Assembly: GCF_047345485.1 (NCBI RefSeq)
Contig: NZ_JBLFEN010000002.1
Coordinates: 556,556-620,555, forward strand
DNA length: 64,000 bases
Source of the DNA: Jejuia sp047345485
GTDB lineage: Bacteria; Bacteroidota; Bacteroidia; Flavobacteriales; Flavobacteriaceae
Reading direction: 5' to 3'
The notes under the pieces were generated by a model, which did no database searches, had not been told where the DNA came from, and worked only from the letters and a program-made list of their open reading frames with translations. Made by a program: the position numbers and the translations under genes. Below, piece after piece: positions 1-8,964 of this stretch (within the stretch, counting starts at the first letter, position 1; each line of letters starts with the position of its first letter).

Positions 1-381
1 CAAAAGTTGTCGTATTTATTTAGTGAAAACAGCCGTTTTGATATCTTTTATCAATACACGACTAGAGACAATACAATTGGTGGATTAGAATCTTTATCGC
101 AGCAGCGGTTTGGACTAGGGTTTAACTTTTCTAAAAATGAAAAAGGTGCGATAAACGGCGAAATAAATTACATCTCTAATGCCTTTGATGGTAGTTCCAA
201 TACACCTGTAGCATTCCAAATGTTAGAAGGTTTACAACCAGGAAATAATTTTACTTGGACCTTATTAGCTCAAAAAAAACTAACAAAATTTTTAGATTTA
301 AATTTGAGTTATTTTGGAAGAAAAACGGAAACTAGCCGAACAATTCATACGGGGAATATTCAGTTGAAGGCGTATTTTTAG
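1..381 (+). CDS. C-terminal end of a large outer-membrane beta-barrel protein (5' partial)
   Basis: The reading frame is open from the first base of the window, so only the last ~126 residues are present. The piece has alternating hydrophobic/polar stretches typical of outer-membrane beta-strands (for example FDIFYQY, FTWTLLAQKKL, LDLNLSYFGRK) and ends in QLKAYF, a terminal aromatic like the Bam recognition signal of outer-membrane proteins. I see no enzymatic motif. It lies upstream of, and convergent with, the sdh operon. The family is not recognised from this fragment, so the call rests on strand periodicity and the C-terminal Phe. Confidence 0.55.
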   Translation, partial: QKLSYLFSENSRFDIFYQYTTRDNTIGGLESLSQQRFGLGFNFSKNEKGAINGEINYISNAFDGSSNTPVAFQMLEGLQPGNNFTWTLLAQKKLTKFLDLNLSYFGRKTETSRTIHTGNIQLKAYF

Positions 382-451
382 CTTTTGGCTTTTAAAAAAA
401 TTTAATCTTTGTCTGAAACCCTACTAAATGAGGAATTTATTTTGTGTAAAC

Positions 452-563
452 GCTATGCTAGCAGACAAGACCGCGTTAAGGATTGCAGTGGAAAGCCCAC
501 AGCGAGGCACGAGCGAGGACTTGAAACGAAAAGCCTGACCCGACCTAAGTCGGGTAACGCCCA
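452..563 (+). repeat. Intergenic repeat element, copy 1 of a two-copy family
   Basis: This stretch shares ordered blocks with the reverse complement of 32925..33026: GACCGCGTTAaGGATTG near the start, a GAAAGCCc block in the middle, and a closing GACC...GGGTAACGCCC block. The closing part can pair as CCGACctaaGTCGG. The spacer between the blocks differs between copies. It sits between the stop of the barrel gene and the convergent end of sdhB. The bases between 564 and 657 are AT-rich with nothing I can name. An open frame through the repeat (409..666) is not credible as a gene. Confidence 0.7.
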
Positions 564-657
564 AATAATTAAATTTAAATATCGTAATATTGCAATATCA
601 CAATATTTAATACGTTTAAAAAAGCCAGAGCTTTTATACCCTAGCCTTTTATATGTT

Positions 658-1398
658 TTAAACTGAAGCTTTCATTAGTTCTCTATTCATTCTCGCGATG
701 TTATCTAAAGAAATGCCTTTAGGGCATTCTACCTCGCAAGCTCCAGTATTGGTACAGTTTCCAAAACCTTCTAAATCCATTTGGGCTACCATGTTTTTTA
801 CACGATCTGCAGCTTCTACTTGTCCTTGTGGTAATAAAGCATATTGAGACACTTTGGCACCAACAAATAGCATTGCACTTGAGTTTTTACAAGTGGCTAC
901 ACAAGCACCACAACCGATACATGTTGCTGCATCCATAGCTTCATCTGCAGCATGCTTAGAAATAGGAATTGCGTTTGCATCTTGTGTGTTTCCTGATGTA
1001 TTTACAGAAATATAACCACCAGCATGTTGTATACGATCAAAAGCACTTCTGTCTACAGCCAAATCTTTTACTATTGGAAATGCTGCTGCTCGCCAAGGTT
1101 CTATAGTAATAGTGTCGCCATCATTAAACATACGCATGTGCAATTGGCAAGTAGTAATACCTCTATCTGGGCCATGAGCTTCTCCGTTTATATACATAGA
1201 GCACATGCCACAGATACCCTCGCGACAATCGTGATCGAATGCTACAGGATCTTCACCTTTAGTTATTAATTCTTCATTCAAAACATCCATCATCTCTAAA
1301 AAGGACATGTGTTCTGAAATTTCAGTTACGTTATAATCGACCATCTGACCCTTGGTATTTGAGTCTTTTTGTCTCCAAATTTTAAGTGTTAAATTCAT
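658..1398 (-). CDS. sdhB: Succinate dehydrogenase/fumarate reductase iron-sulfur subunit
   Basis: Passes electrons from the FAD of SdhA to quinone at the membrane (complex II, TCA cycle). At 246 residues it fits the family. An N-terminal ferredoxin-like domain carries C58, C63, C66 and C84 (CREGICGMC...ITTC), which fit the [2Fe-2S] ligands. The C-terminal domain has C160-x2-C163-x2-C166-x3-C170 and C215, C221 and C225 (ending CEVECPKGI), which fit the [4Fe-4S] and [3Fe-4S] clusters. It is the last gene of the sdhC-sdhA-sdhB operon and starts 10 nt after the sdhA stop. The start at MNLTLKIW agrees with the family. Confidence 0.97.
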   Translation of the reverse strand: MNLTLKIWRQKDSNTKGQMVDYNVTEISEHMSFLEMMDVLNEELITKGEDPVAFDHDCREGICGMCSMYINGEAHGPDRGITTCQLHMRMFNDGDTITIEPWRAAAFPIVKDLAVDRSAFDRIQHAGGYISVNTSGNTQDANAIPISKHAADEAMDAATCIGCGACVATCKNSSAMLFVGAKVSQYALLPQGQVEAADRVKNMVAQMDLEGFGNCTNTGACEVECPKGISLDNIARMNRELMKASV

Positions 1399-1408
1399 AG
1401 CGTCTTTT

Positions 1409-3406
1409 TTATTTGTAACTTCTTTCTTTTACTTCTATATTCTCGTATGCCAATGCTTCTTTATGTAAGACTGCATCTTTAGGCTCTCCTTTATATTCCC
1501 AAGCCGATACAAATTGAAATTCTTTTATTCGTTTTGCTTCACCTTCTGGAGTTTGGTGTTCTTCTCTAAAGTGCCCTCCAGCAGATTCTTCTCTTACCAA
1601 GGCATCTTTAGCAAACAATTCACCTAGCTCTAAAAAGTCCGCTACACGTCCTGCTTTTGCAAGTTGCTCATTAAATTCATTAGCCTCTCCAGGTACAGAA
1701 ACCTCTTTCCAAAACTCTGCTCTTAACTCTGATATTTCTTTAATAGCTTGTTTTAAGCCTTCTTCGTTTCTAGACATTCCACATTTATCCCACATAATTT
1801 TACCTAGTTTTTTATGGAAATAATCAACAGATTTAGATCCTTTGTTGTTTACAAAGAAGTCTATGCGTTCTGTCACTGCCTTTTCAGCATCTTCAAATTC
1901 TTTAGTATCTGTTGAAATTTTACCAGTTCGAATATCATCTGAAAGATAATCTCCAATAGTATAAGGCAACACGAAATAACCATCGGCTAAACCTTGCATT
2001 AAAGCAGATGCACCAAGCCTGTTAGCACCATGGTCAGAAAAATTAGCTTCACCAATAGCATAACATCCAGGAATAGTAGTCATTAAATTATAATCTACCC
2101 AAACGCCTCCCATAGTATAATGTACAGCTGGATAAATCATCATTGGTGTTTCATAAGGGTTTTCATCTACGATTTTCTCATACATTTGAAATAGGTTACC
2201 ATATTTAGCTTTTACAATAGCTTGACCTAATTCAATTATTTTTTCTTTTGAAGGATTTACTAAATTTTGAATTTTAGCTTGTTCTTCACCATAACGCTCA
2301 AACGAAGCAGCAAAATCTAAATACACAGCTTCTCCTGTTGCATTAACACCATAACCTTCATCACATCTTTCTTTTGCAGCTCTTGATGCCACATCACGAG
2401 GTACTAAATTTCCAAATGCAGGATAGCGACGTTCTAAATAATAATCTCTTTCATCTTCAGATAAATCTGTTGGCCGCTTCTTACCTTCTCTAATAGCTTT
2501 TGCATCTTCTAACTTTGCTGGCACCCATATACGTCCGTCATTTCTTAAAGACTCAGACATCAATGTTAATTTAGACTGATAATCTCCAGAACGCGGGATA
2601 CACGTTGGGTGAATTTGGGTGTAACAAGGGTTTGCGAAATACGCACCCTTTTTATGAATTTTCCACGCCGCAGTAACATTACTACCCATGGCATTTGTTG
2701 ATAAGAAATATACATTACCATAACCACCTGAGCCTACTACAACGGCATGCGCTGAATGGCGCTCAATTTCACCTGTAACTAAGTTTCGTGCAATAATACC
2801 TCTAGCTTTACCATCTACAACAACAACATCTAGCATTTCGTGACGGTTAAACATCTCAATTTTACCACGAGCTATTTGACGATTCATTGCTGAATACGCC
2901 CCTAATAATAATTGTTGCCCTGTTTGTCCTTTCGCATAAAATGTTCTAGATACTAAAACACCTCCAAACGAACGATTATCTAATAAACCACCATAATCTC
3001 TAGCAAAAGGCACACCTTGAGCCACACATTGATCAATAATATTTGTAGACACCTCAGCTAAACGATATACGTTAGCTTCTCGCGAACGGTAATCGCCACC
3101 TTTTACGGTATCGTAAAACAATCGATATGTTGAGTCACCATCACCTTGATAGTTTTTTGCTGCATTAATACCACCTTGTGCTGCAATAGAATGCGCACGA
3201 CGTGGTGAATCTTGGTAAGCAAATGCTTTTACATTATATCCTAATTCTGCCAACGTAGCAGCTGCAGAACCACCTGCTAAACCTGTACCAACTACAATAA
3301 CATCTATGTGACGTTTATTAGCAGGATTAACTAGGTTAATTTTATTTTTATAATCTGTCCACTTATCTTTTAATGCACCTTCTGGTACTTTTGAATCTAA
3401 AGCCAT
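1409..3406 (-). CDS. sdhA: Succinate dehydrogenase/fumarate reductase flavoprotein subunit
   Basis: Catalytic subunit oxidising succinate to fumarate, or the reverse. It is 665 residues, the long Bacteroidota/epsilon-type form. The dinucleotide-binding loop is VVGTGLAGG (residues 38-46). H72 in RAHSIAAQGG fits the histidine that binds FAD covalently. Substrate-pocket motifs QIHPTCIP, HYTMGGVW and GANRLGASAL are all present. It lies between sdhC (11 nt upstream) and sdhB (10 nt downstream), with no promoter-sized gap, so it is co-transcribed from the promoter ahead of sdhC. Confidence 0.97.
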   Translation of the reverse strand: MALDSKVPEGALKDKWTDYKNKINLVNPANKRHIDVIVVGTGLAGGSAAATLAELGYNVKAFAYQDSPRRAHSIAAQGGINAAKNYQGDGDSTYRLFYDTVKGGDYRSREANVYRLAEVSTNIIDQCVAQGVPFARDYGGLLDNRSFGGVLVSRTFYAKGQTGQQLLLGAYSAMNRQIARGKIEMFNRHEMLDVVVVDGKARGIIARNLVTGEIERHSAHAVVVGSGGYGNVYFLSTNAMGSNVTAAWKIHKKGAYFANPCYTQIHPTCIPRSGDYQSKLTLMSESLRNDGRIWVPAKLEDAKAIREGKKRPTDLSEDERDYYLERRYPAFGNLVPRDVASRAAKERCDEGYGVNATGEAVYLDFAASFERYGEEQAKIQNLVNPSKEKIIELGQAIVKAKYGNLFQMYEKIVDENPYETPMMIYPAVHYTMGGVWVDYNLMTTIPGCYAIGEANFSDHGANRLGASALMQGLADGYFVLPYTIGDYLSDDIRTGKISTDTKEFEDAEKAVTERIDFFVNNKGSKSVDYFHKKLGKIMWDKCGMSRNEEGLKQAIKEISELRAEFWKEVSVPGEANEFNEQLAKAGRVADFLELGELFAKDALVREESAGGHFREEHQTPEGEAKRIKEFQFVSAWEYKGEPKDAVLHKEALAYENIEVKERSYK

Positions 3407-3417
3407 ACTATTTAAGA

Positions 3418-4095
3418 TTAATGGTTATGTGTTAAATGATGAAAAAGCGCAATTGCAACAAAACCTAAAGGGATTAGAATTGAATATGCTTTACCTATAT
3501 TTTGTAATATTTTTTTACGTCCTGCTGTTGAACCTACAGATTGAAACGCAGATGTAAAACCATGTGCTAGGTGCAACCCTAATAAGATAAATGAGATAAC
3601 ATAAGCTGCTACTCTAATAGGATTATGAAATTTCTCAACAAGTTCATGATAATATCTAAACTCACCGTTATGCAAACCAGACATATCTCCAACAATGTAT
3701 TTTGTATTTATTTCTGGGAACCAGAAATCTATAAAATGTAATACTATAAATGCTAAAACTACTAAGCCACTATATATCATGTTTCTGCTAAACCAAGTTG
3801 AATTAGCAGCACCATTATTTTTTACATAAGAACCACCATTGGCTTTTTTGTTCTTCAATTCTAAAATGAATCCCATAATAAAATGAAAAACTACAGCAAA
3901 AATAAGTACTGGTTGTAATGCAAATTGTACAACTGGATTTGTACCCATAAAATGAGACACCTCGTTGAAAGTATCTGGACTAAATACAGATAATAAATTA
4001 ATTGCTAAATGTTGTAGTAAAAAAAACATTAAGAAGAATGCAGAAAGCGCCATGGCTACTTTTCTTCCAATCGAAGATTTAAAAAATCCGCCCAT
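3418..4095 (-). CDS. sdhC: Succinate dehydrogenase cytochrome b subunit
   Basis: Membrane anchor of complex II, of the b558-type family in which one five-helix protein replaces separate SdhC and SdhD. Hydrophobic segments and scattered histidines (HLAINLL, FHFIMGF, LHFIDFW, LHLAHGF, FHHLTHNH) fit a di-haem cytochrome b. The frame stays open to an ATG at 4149, but a strong promoter lies at 4119..4150 on the same strand, so the transcript should begin near 4112. The first usable Met is then at 4095 (MGGFFKSSIGRK), giving 225 residues. It is the first gene of the sdh operon. Confidence 0.93.
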   Translation of the reverse strand: MGGFFKSSIGRKVAMALSAFFLMFFLLQHLAINLLSVFSPDTFNEVSHFMGTNPVVQFALQPVLIFAVVFHFIMGFILELKNKKANGGSYVKNNGAANSTWFSRNMIYSGLVVLAFIVLHFIDFWFPEINTKYIVGDMSGLHNGEFRYYHELVEKFHNPIRVAAYVISFILLGLHLAHGFTSAFQSVGSTAGRKKILQNIGKAYSILIPLGFVAIALFHHLTHNH

Positions 4096-4118
4096 TTGTG
4101 TGTATAAATTTATATAAA

Positions 4119-4150
4119 CAAAGGTAGCTAAGGTAGCAGTATTAGACAAA
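4119..4150 (-). promoter_or_regulatory. sdhCAB promoter (Bacteroidota -33/-7 type)
   Basis: On the minus strand TTTG (4147-4150) is followed by a 20-nt spacer and then TACCTTTG (4119-4126). This matches the known Bacteroidota consensus TTTG-N19-21-TAnnTTTG. The predicted transcript start is about 17 nt ahead of the ATG at 4095. It is the only site in the window where I found both boxes at the expected spacing. Confidence 0.75.
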
Positions 4151-4210
4151 TAACAGCGGTTTTGTTTTATTATTTAGAATGATTTTTAATAAAACCCTTA
4201 TGGCGAAAAA

Positions 4211-4248
4211 AAGAAAAGGCATTCTAAAATTTTAGAATGCCTTTTCTT
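4211..4248 (-). terminator. Rho-independent terminator of the metalloprotease gene
   Basis: A perfect 38-nt palindrome (19 + 19 nt; arms contain AAAAGGCATTCTAAAA and its complement) lies just past the stop at 4270. It is followed, reading leftward, by a run of T residues. It separates this transcript from the sdh promoter. Confidence 0.85.
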
Positions 4249-4269
4249 TTTATTTATTTGAAAGCTTAT

Positions 4270-6111
4270 TTATTCTATTACAAGTTTTCTTGTAACAGAA
4301 GCATCATCCGATGCTATTTTTATAAAGTAAACACCACTTGATACAGTCTCAAGATTTATGATTTTTAGTTTTGACCCATTAGAAATATCAAATTCAATAA
4401 TTTGACGTCCGCTTACATCATAAAGCGTAGCGCTTTTTAGATCAAGATGGGATGAATTCTTTATAGATAATTTATTAGTTGCAGGGTTAGGATAAATACT
4501 TAGGCTATTATCCAGAATTGAATCTCCTATACTTAAAGTACAAGCTGCATCAACCATGATAGACTCGCCACAAACACTTGATCCTGTACTTCTATCTTGT
4601 ATATCATTTGCTGCAGTACTATTATTTGCACTTATAGCCCTTTGCCTTTCACCGTTGGAAAACGCAAAGTGCATAACATCTTCAGCATCATCACCAACGG
4701 CGTTATTGTTTGGATCAATAATATGACCTAATTGGTGTCCGTGACCTAATTCGTGTAAAGCTATACTTTCAAAATCAAACTGACTAAAAGGAGGAGACCC
4801 AACCCCTGTATGCCAATTTGCATTATCATTAAAAACAAGATCTAATTCTGACACAAACCATTCTATAGTTCCTCCACCAGCGAAACACCCACCAAACCAA
4901 GAGTAACATATCCCTAGTGTATTTGCATTTAATTCATTTCCATTATCAAATCTAATCACATTGGTACCATCGGTTCCACTTCCTGCTGTATCTATTGTAG
5001 TTGCTGTAGCTGCTACTTCCCAATTAATACCTGTTTCACATACCCATTTATCAAAAGATCTCATAAATGCTGCTTTTGCACCAGGAAATTCTGTGTCATT
5101 AAAAAAATCGGTTTGCATTCTCCAAGTCATACCGCCACTAGAGTTTTGCCCAACGTGTTGTACTTGATACGCTGTAAGAGGAATTGGATCATTGCCATCA
5201 GGATCTGTCTCAACGTTGATCTCTGCATATAAAACTGTTAACGTTTCAGAAAGTGGAGAAACATCTCCATTTGCATCTTGAACCCTTATAGTTCCAGTTC
5301 CAGCTCCTGAAGGTACCTCAACCTCTATTTGAGTATCAGACCAACTTATAATTTGAGAATCTAAAGCGTTAATAAAAGATGATCCTCCATTATCGGCATC
5401 TCTAAAACTTACTGTACCAGGGGCTGTACCAAAATCTGTTCCCGTAATAGTTAGCAAATCTCCAGTTCCTGCTGTAACAGTTGTTTTATTAAGGGCTAAT
5501 GCACTAGGCGGCAAAAACAGCTTACCATTATCACTTTTTCTTGATTTTTTTTCAGTATTAAATACTTTTATCTCTACATAATTTGAATTTGAATATCTCT
5601 GGATTTCATTATAAAAATTACTAGAAATATTTTGCTTTTTTACAAATGGTGTAACAGCTAAATCTTCAACTAAATTATACTTAAAAAAACCTTGAGTTAT
5701 ACCATGAGGTTTAAATTTTTTATGTTTTGAACTCACTGTTTTGGAAAAAGAAGTAGCATTGTTTTCTAAAATAAAAACACCAATATCACCTTTTCGTAAT
5801 TTTAAACTAGGATACGCTACTAGTGCTTGCATACCTACGGTTCCACCAATTGTAATAACTTCAACGGTAGAAACAGGGCTGCCTTTAAAAACTTTATAAA
5901 CTTCTATAGTATTAATTGTATAAATAAGCTCATGTTTATCGTCCCAAGTCGATTTTTTTTCAACAACTTTACCCTCTACAACTAAATTAGAGTTTTTAAT
6001 TTGAGTCTCTAAAGGTATTTTTTTAATAAGCACTTGTGCTGACAAACCTAAATTTAGAATAAAACACAATACTAAAGTGAATTTTAAGCTTGTAATAGAA
6101 ATATTTCTCAT
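4270..6111 (-). CDS. Secreted zinc metalloprotease with IPT/TIG domain and type IX sorting signal
   Basis: A 613-residue exported protein. A signal peptide (hydrophobic residues 9-24, ending LGLSAQ) leads to a region that I do not recognise. An IPT/TIG-like Ig fold follows at ~200-290 (LTITGTDFG, GTVSFRDADNGG, IEVEVPSGAGTGTIRV). A metzincin-like catalytic domain carries HELGHGHQLGH, with H453, E454, H457 and H463 as likely zinc ligands and catalytic Glu. The Gly usual at position 8 of HExxHxxGxxH is Gln here. The C-terminus (SIYPNPATNKLSI ... GVYFIKI ... RKLVIE) is a type A sorting domain of the type IX secretion system. The substrate is unknown. Confidence 0.85.
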   Translation of the reverse strand: MRNISITSLKFTLVLCFILNLGLSAQVLIKKIPLETQIKNSNLVVEGKVVEKKSTWDDKHELIYTINTIEVYKVFKGSPVSTVEVITIGGTVGMQALVAYPSLKLRKGDIGVFILENNATSFSKTVSSKHKKFKPHGITQGFFKYNLVEDLAVTPFVKKQNISSNFYNEIQRYSNSNYVEIKVFNTEKKSRKSDNGKLFLPPSALALNKTTVTAGTGDLLTITGTDFGTAPGTVSFRDADNGGSSFINALDSQIISWSDTQIEVEVPSGAGTGTIRVQDANGDVSPLSETLTVLYAEINVETDPDGNDPIPLTAYQVQHVGQNSSGGMTWRMQTDFFNDTEFPGAKAAFMRSFDKWVCETGINWEVAATATTIDTAGSGTDGTNVIRFDNGNELNANTLGICYSWFGGCFAGGGTIEWFVSELDLVFNDNANWHTGVGSPPFSQFDFESIALHELGHGHQLGHIIDPNNNAVGDDAEDVMHFAFSNGERQRAISANNSTAANDIQDRSTGSSVCGESIMVDAACTLSIGDSILDNSLSIYPNPATNKLSIKNSSHLDLKSATLYDVSGRQIIEFDISNGSKLKIINLETVSSGVYFIKIASDDASVTRKLVIE

Positions 6112-6156
6112 TTTATTTGAAGGTTAAATATTTGATAATTATGATTAGGGAACGGT

Positions 6157-6164
6157 CAAATATA
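6157..6164 (-). promoter_or_regulatory. Putative -7 box for the metalloprotease gene
   Basis: TATATTTG on the minus strand matches TAnnTTTG and lies 45 nt before the ATG at 6111. No TTTG is present at the -33 position, so this is tentative. Confidence 0.4.
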
Positions 6165-6214
6165 GCAAATAATAACATACTTTTACGTCATGCTTCAATT
6201 AAATTATCGATAAA

Positions 6215-7507
6215 ATGAAATATAATCCGATAAAAAGTGATTTATTTGTAGGAAATAGGCTTAAATTTGCTTCAAACATGATGCCGAATAGTCTAGCTGT
6301 TTTTAATTCAAACGACATTTACCCCATAAGCGCTGATAGCACTTTACCTTTTGAACAACATCGTGATATTTTTTATTTAAGCGGAGTAGATCAAGAAGAA
6401 AGTATTTTAGTTATTTTCCCTGATTGCCCAATTGAGAAACATCGTGAAATTCTTTTTTTAAAAGAAACTAACGCCCATATAGCTATTTGGGAAGGTGAAA
6501 AACTAACCAAAGAAAAAGCTTTTGAAATTAGCGGTATTAAAACAGTTTACTGGCTTACAGACTTAGAAAAGGTGATGTTTGAGATTATGACGCAATGTGA
6601 TATTGTATATATAAATACCAACGAGCATTACAGAGCAAATGTTGAAGTAGAAACACGAGAAGATCGTTTTACCAAATGGCTTAAAAACAAATACCCAGCG
6701 CATGCTGTTGCAAAAAGTAATCCTATTTTACAACGATTACGCTCAGTTAAAGAGCTTACTGAGATTGATTTAATACAAAAAGCTTGTGATATTACTGAAA
6801 AAGGATTTAAGCGTGTTTTAAACTTTGTGAAACCCGGTGTTACAGAATATGAAATTGAAGCGGAGTACATACATGAATTTATAAAAAATCGTTCTAAAGG
6901 ATTTGCGTATACGCCAATTATAGCATCAGGTAAGAATGCTAATGTTTTACATTATATTGAGAATAATCAGAGGTGCGACGCTGGAGAATTAATTTTAATG
7001 GATGTTGGTGCTGAATATGCAAACTACGCTAGTGATATGACTCGAACTATTCCTGTTTCTGGGCGTTTTTCTGAAAGACAAAAAGCTGTTTATAATGCAG
7101 TTTTGCATGTGAAAAATGAGGCTACAAAAATGTTAGTTCCAGGAACGCTATGGGCAGAATATCATATTGAAGTTGGTAAGATAATGACGTCTCAGCTTTT
7201 AAATTTAGGACTACTGGATAAGGCAGATATACAAAATGAAAACCCCGACTGGCCAGCTTACAAAAAATACTTTATGCATGGCACAAGTCATCACATGGGA
7301 TTAGATACCCACGATTATGGTATTTTAACTGAGCCCATGCAACCAAACATGGTATTTACGGTTGAGCCTGGAATTTATATCCCAAATGAAGGTTTTGGTA
7401 TTCGTTTAGAAGATGATATTGTTATTCAAAAAACAGGAGCGCCAATAAATCTCATGAAAAATATTCCAATAGAGGTTGATCATATTGAGAGTTTAATGCA
7501 TAATTAA
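6215..7507 (+). CDS. pepP: Xaa-Pro aminopeptidase (aminopeptidase P, M24B)
   Basis: Removes an N-terminal residue ahead of proline in the cytoplasm. At 430 residues it has the usual two-domain layout. The N-terminal creatinase-like half contains a DIFYLSGVDQEES stretch. The C-terminal pita-bread fold has a full dinuclear metal site: D263 (LMDVG), D274 (ASDMTRT), H359 (HGTSHHMGLDTHD), E384 (TVEPGIYI) and E399 (RLEDD). It has no signal peptide. It is a single-gene unit, divergent from the metalloprotease gene and convergent with aspartate kinase. Confidence 0.95.
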   Translation: MKYNPIKSDLFVGNRLKFASNMMPNSLAVFNSNDIYPISADSTLPFEQHRDIFYLSGVDQEESILVIFPDCPIEKHREILFLKETNAHIAIWEGEKLTKEKAFEISGIKTVYWLTDLEKVMFEIMTQCDIVYINTNEHYRANVEVETREDRFTKWLKNKYPAHAVAKSNPILQRLRSVKELTEIDLIQKACDITEKGFKRVLNFVKPGVTEYEIEAEYIHEFIKNRSKGFAYTPIIASGKNANVLHYIENNQRCDAGELILMDVGAEYANYASDMTRTIPVSGRFSERQKAVYNAVLHVKNEATKMLVPGTLWAEYHIEVGKIMTSQLLNLGLLDKADIQNENPDWPAYKKYFMHGTSHHMGLDTHDYGILTEPMQPNMVFTVEPGIYIPNEGFGIRLEDDIVIQKTGAPINLMKNIPIEVDHIESLMHN

Positions 7508-7543
7508 AAAATAAATTATCCTTTTTAAACAAAACTAATTTTG

Positions 7544-8866
7544 TTATAAACTTACCAATTCAAATAAATAATTGTTTAATTTTTGAAGTGTTGGTATTTT
7601 ATTTTTGGTGTCAACTAGCAATGAGATATTATTATTACTACCACCATAAGATATCATTCTCACCTTCACATCTTTTAGAATTTTAAATAATCTATATGTA
7701 CCTTCATGATTAACAATGGAATGCCCTACTAAACATATAATGCTTTGATTTTTATCCACCTCTATGCTAGCAAAAGTTTTTAGTTCAGATATTATTTTAT
7801 CTAAACTACTATCATCATCAATGGTTAATGACACTGCTACCTCAGAGGTAGTAATCATATCAATTGATGTTTTATACGTCTCAAAAATCTCAAATACTTT
7901 CTTTAGAAAGCCATGAGCTTGAAGCATTCTACCCGATTTAATTTTAATAGCTGTAATATTATCTTTTGCAGCGATTGCTTTTATACCAGTTTCAAAATGA
8001 CTGCTTGTTATAGATGTGCCTTTCGCTTGTGGATCCATTGTGTTTTTTAACCTTACAGGAATACCATCTTCTCTAACTGGCAACACTGTTTGAGGGTGTA
8101 AAATTTTAGCACCAAAGTATGCTAACTCCGCAGCTTCGTCAAACGATAAATCTGAAATTGGTTTAGTACCTTCTACAAATCTTGGGTCGTTATTATGCAT
8201 CCCATCAATGTCTGTCCAAATCTGCACTTCTTCAGCTTTTATAGCTGCTCCAATAATAGTGGCAGTATAATCACTACCACCACGTTGTAAGTTGGATACC
8301 TTATCAGTATCATCTAAACAAATAAAACCTTGTGTTATATATATTTGTGCGGTATCAACTGCATTTAAAATACTATTTATGTTTTTAGTTATATACGCAA
8401 ACGAAGGCTCTTTGTTTTTGTCTATACGCATAAAATCTAATGCAGGCAATACTACTGAACTTATGCCTTGCTCTTTTAAATACGCATTAAACATAAATGT
8501 AGACATAAGCTCGCCTTGAGCTAAAATCTCATTTTCTAAAACTTGCGAAAATAATTTATCAGTGCATTCAATTAAGAAATTAAAACGTTTAGATATGTAG
8601 TTTTTTGTACTAGTATTTAATCTCTCATTTTGCAAAAGTTTATCTATAACTACAGTATATTTTTGACTCAGATCATTAATAATCTCTAATGCTTTTTTTG
8701 GATGAGACGCTTTTATATTATTAGCAATTTCAACTAAATTATTGGTGGTGCCAGACATCGCAGAAAGCACCACAATCTTACTTTCACCATCATTAATTAT
8801 CTCCTTCACATTCGCCATATTTTCTACTGATCCAACCGATGTTCCTCCAAATTTTAATACTTTCAT
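7544..8866 (-). CDS. lysC: Aspartate kinase (monofunctional)
   Basis: Phosphorylates aspartate, the first step toward lysine, threonine and methionine. The 440 residues comprise an N-terminal amino-acid kinase domain (MKVLKFGGTSVG; VVLSAMSGTTNNLVE; a TQGFICLD...LQRGGSDYTA segment; EVQIWTDIDGMHNNDP) and a C-terminal tandem ACT region (SIDMITTSEVAVSLTID, VRMISYGGSNNNISLLV). The frame extends seven codons upstream to 8887, but a -7 box covers that upstream ATG (8885-8892). The conserved MKVLKFGG start at 8866 is therefore preferred. The next gene is a divergent ACT-domain protein. Confidence 0.93.
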   Translation of the reverse strand: MKVLKFGGTSVGSVENMANVKEIINDGESKIVVLSAMSGTTNNLVEIANNIKASHPKKALEIINDLSQKYTVVIDKLLQNERLNTSTKNYISKRFNFLIECTDKLFSQVLENEILAQGELMSTFMFNAYLKEQGISSVVLPALDFMRIDKNKEPSFAYITKNINSILNAVDTAQIYITQGFICLDDTDKVSNLQRGGSDYTATIIGAAIKAEEVQIWTDIDGMHNNDPRFVEGTKPISDLSFDEAAELAYFGAKILHPQTVLPVREDGIPVRLKNTMDPQAKGTSITSSHFETGIKAIAAKDNITAIKIKSGRMLQAHGFLKKVFEIFETYKTSIDMITTSEVAVSLTIDDDSSLDKIISELKTFASIEVDKNQSIICLVGHSIVNHEGTYRLFKILKDVKVRMISYGGSNNNISLLVDTKNKIPTLQKLNNYLFELVSL

Positions 8867-8884
8867 TTTTACAATTTTGAATTG

Positions 8885-8892
8885 CAAAAGTA
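8885..8892 (-). promoter_or_regulatory. Putative -7 box for lysC
   Basis: TACTTTTG (TAnnTTTG) on the minus strand lies 18 nt before the ATG at 8866. The -33 element is not clear. Its position argues against the more upstream ATG at 8887. Confidence 0.5.
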
Positions 8893-8934
8893 GAACACAT
8901 CTATAAATAGGGCATATTTATTTAAAAAAAAGTT

Positions 8935-8942
8935 TATTTTTG
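8935..8942 (+). promoter_or_regulatory. Putative -7 box for the ACT-domain gene
   Basis: TATTTTTG on the plus strand lies 22 nt before the ATG at 8965. With the lysC box it makes a divergent promoter pair within about 100 nt. Confidence 0.45.
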
Positions 8943-8964
8943 CACAAATTGTTAAATAATTAAC

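Noticed and set aside
409..666. 85-residue open frame over the first intergenic repeat
   Set aside because: It runs through the repeat element shared with 32925..33026, has no family motif, and its end overlaps sdhB antisense.
1024..1269. Open frame opposite sdhB
   Set aside because: Antisense shadow of a strongly conserved gene; no motifs.
3418..4149. sdhC starting at 4149
   Set aside because: The extra 18 codons overlap the sdh promoter, so they are unlikely to be transcribed from it.
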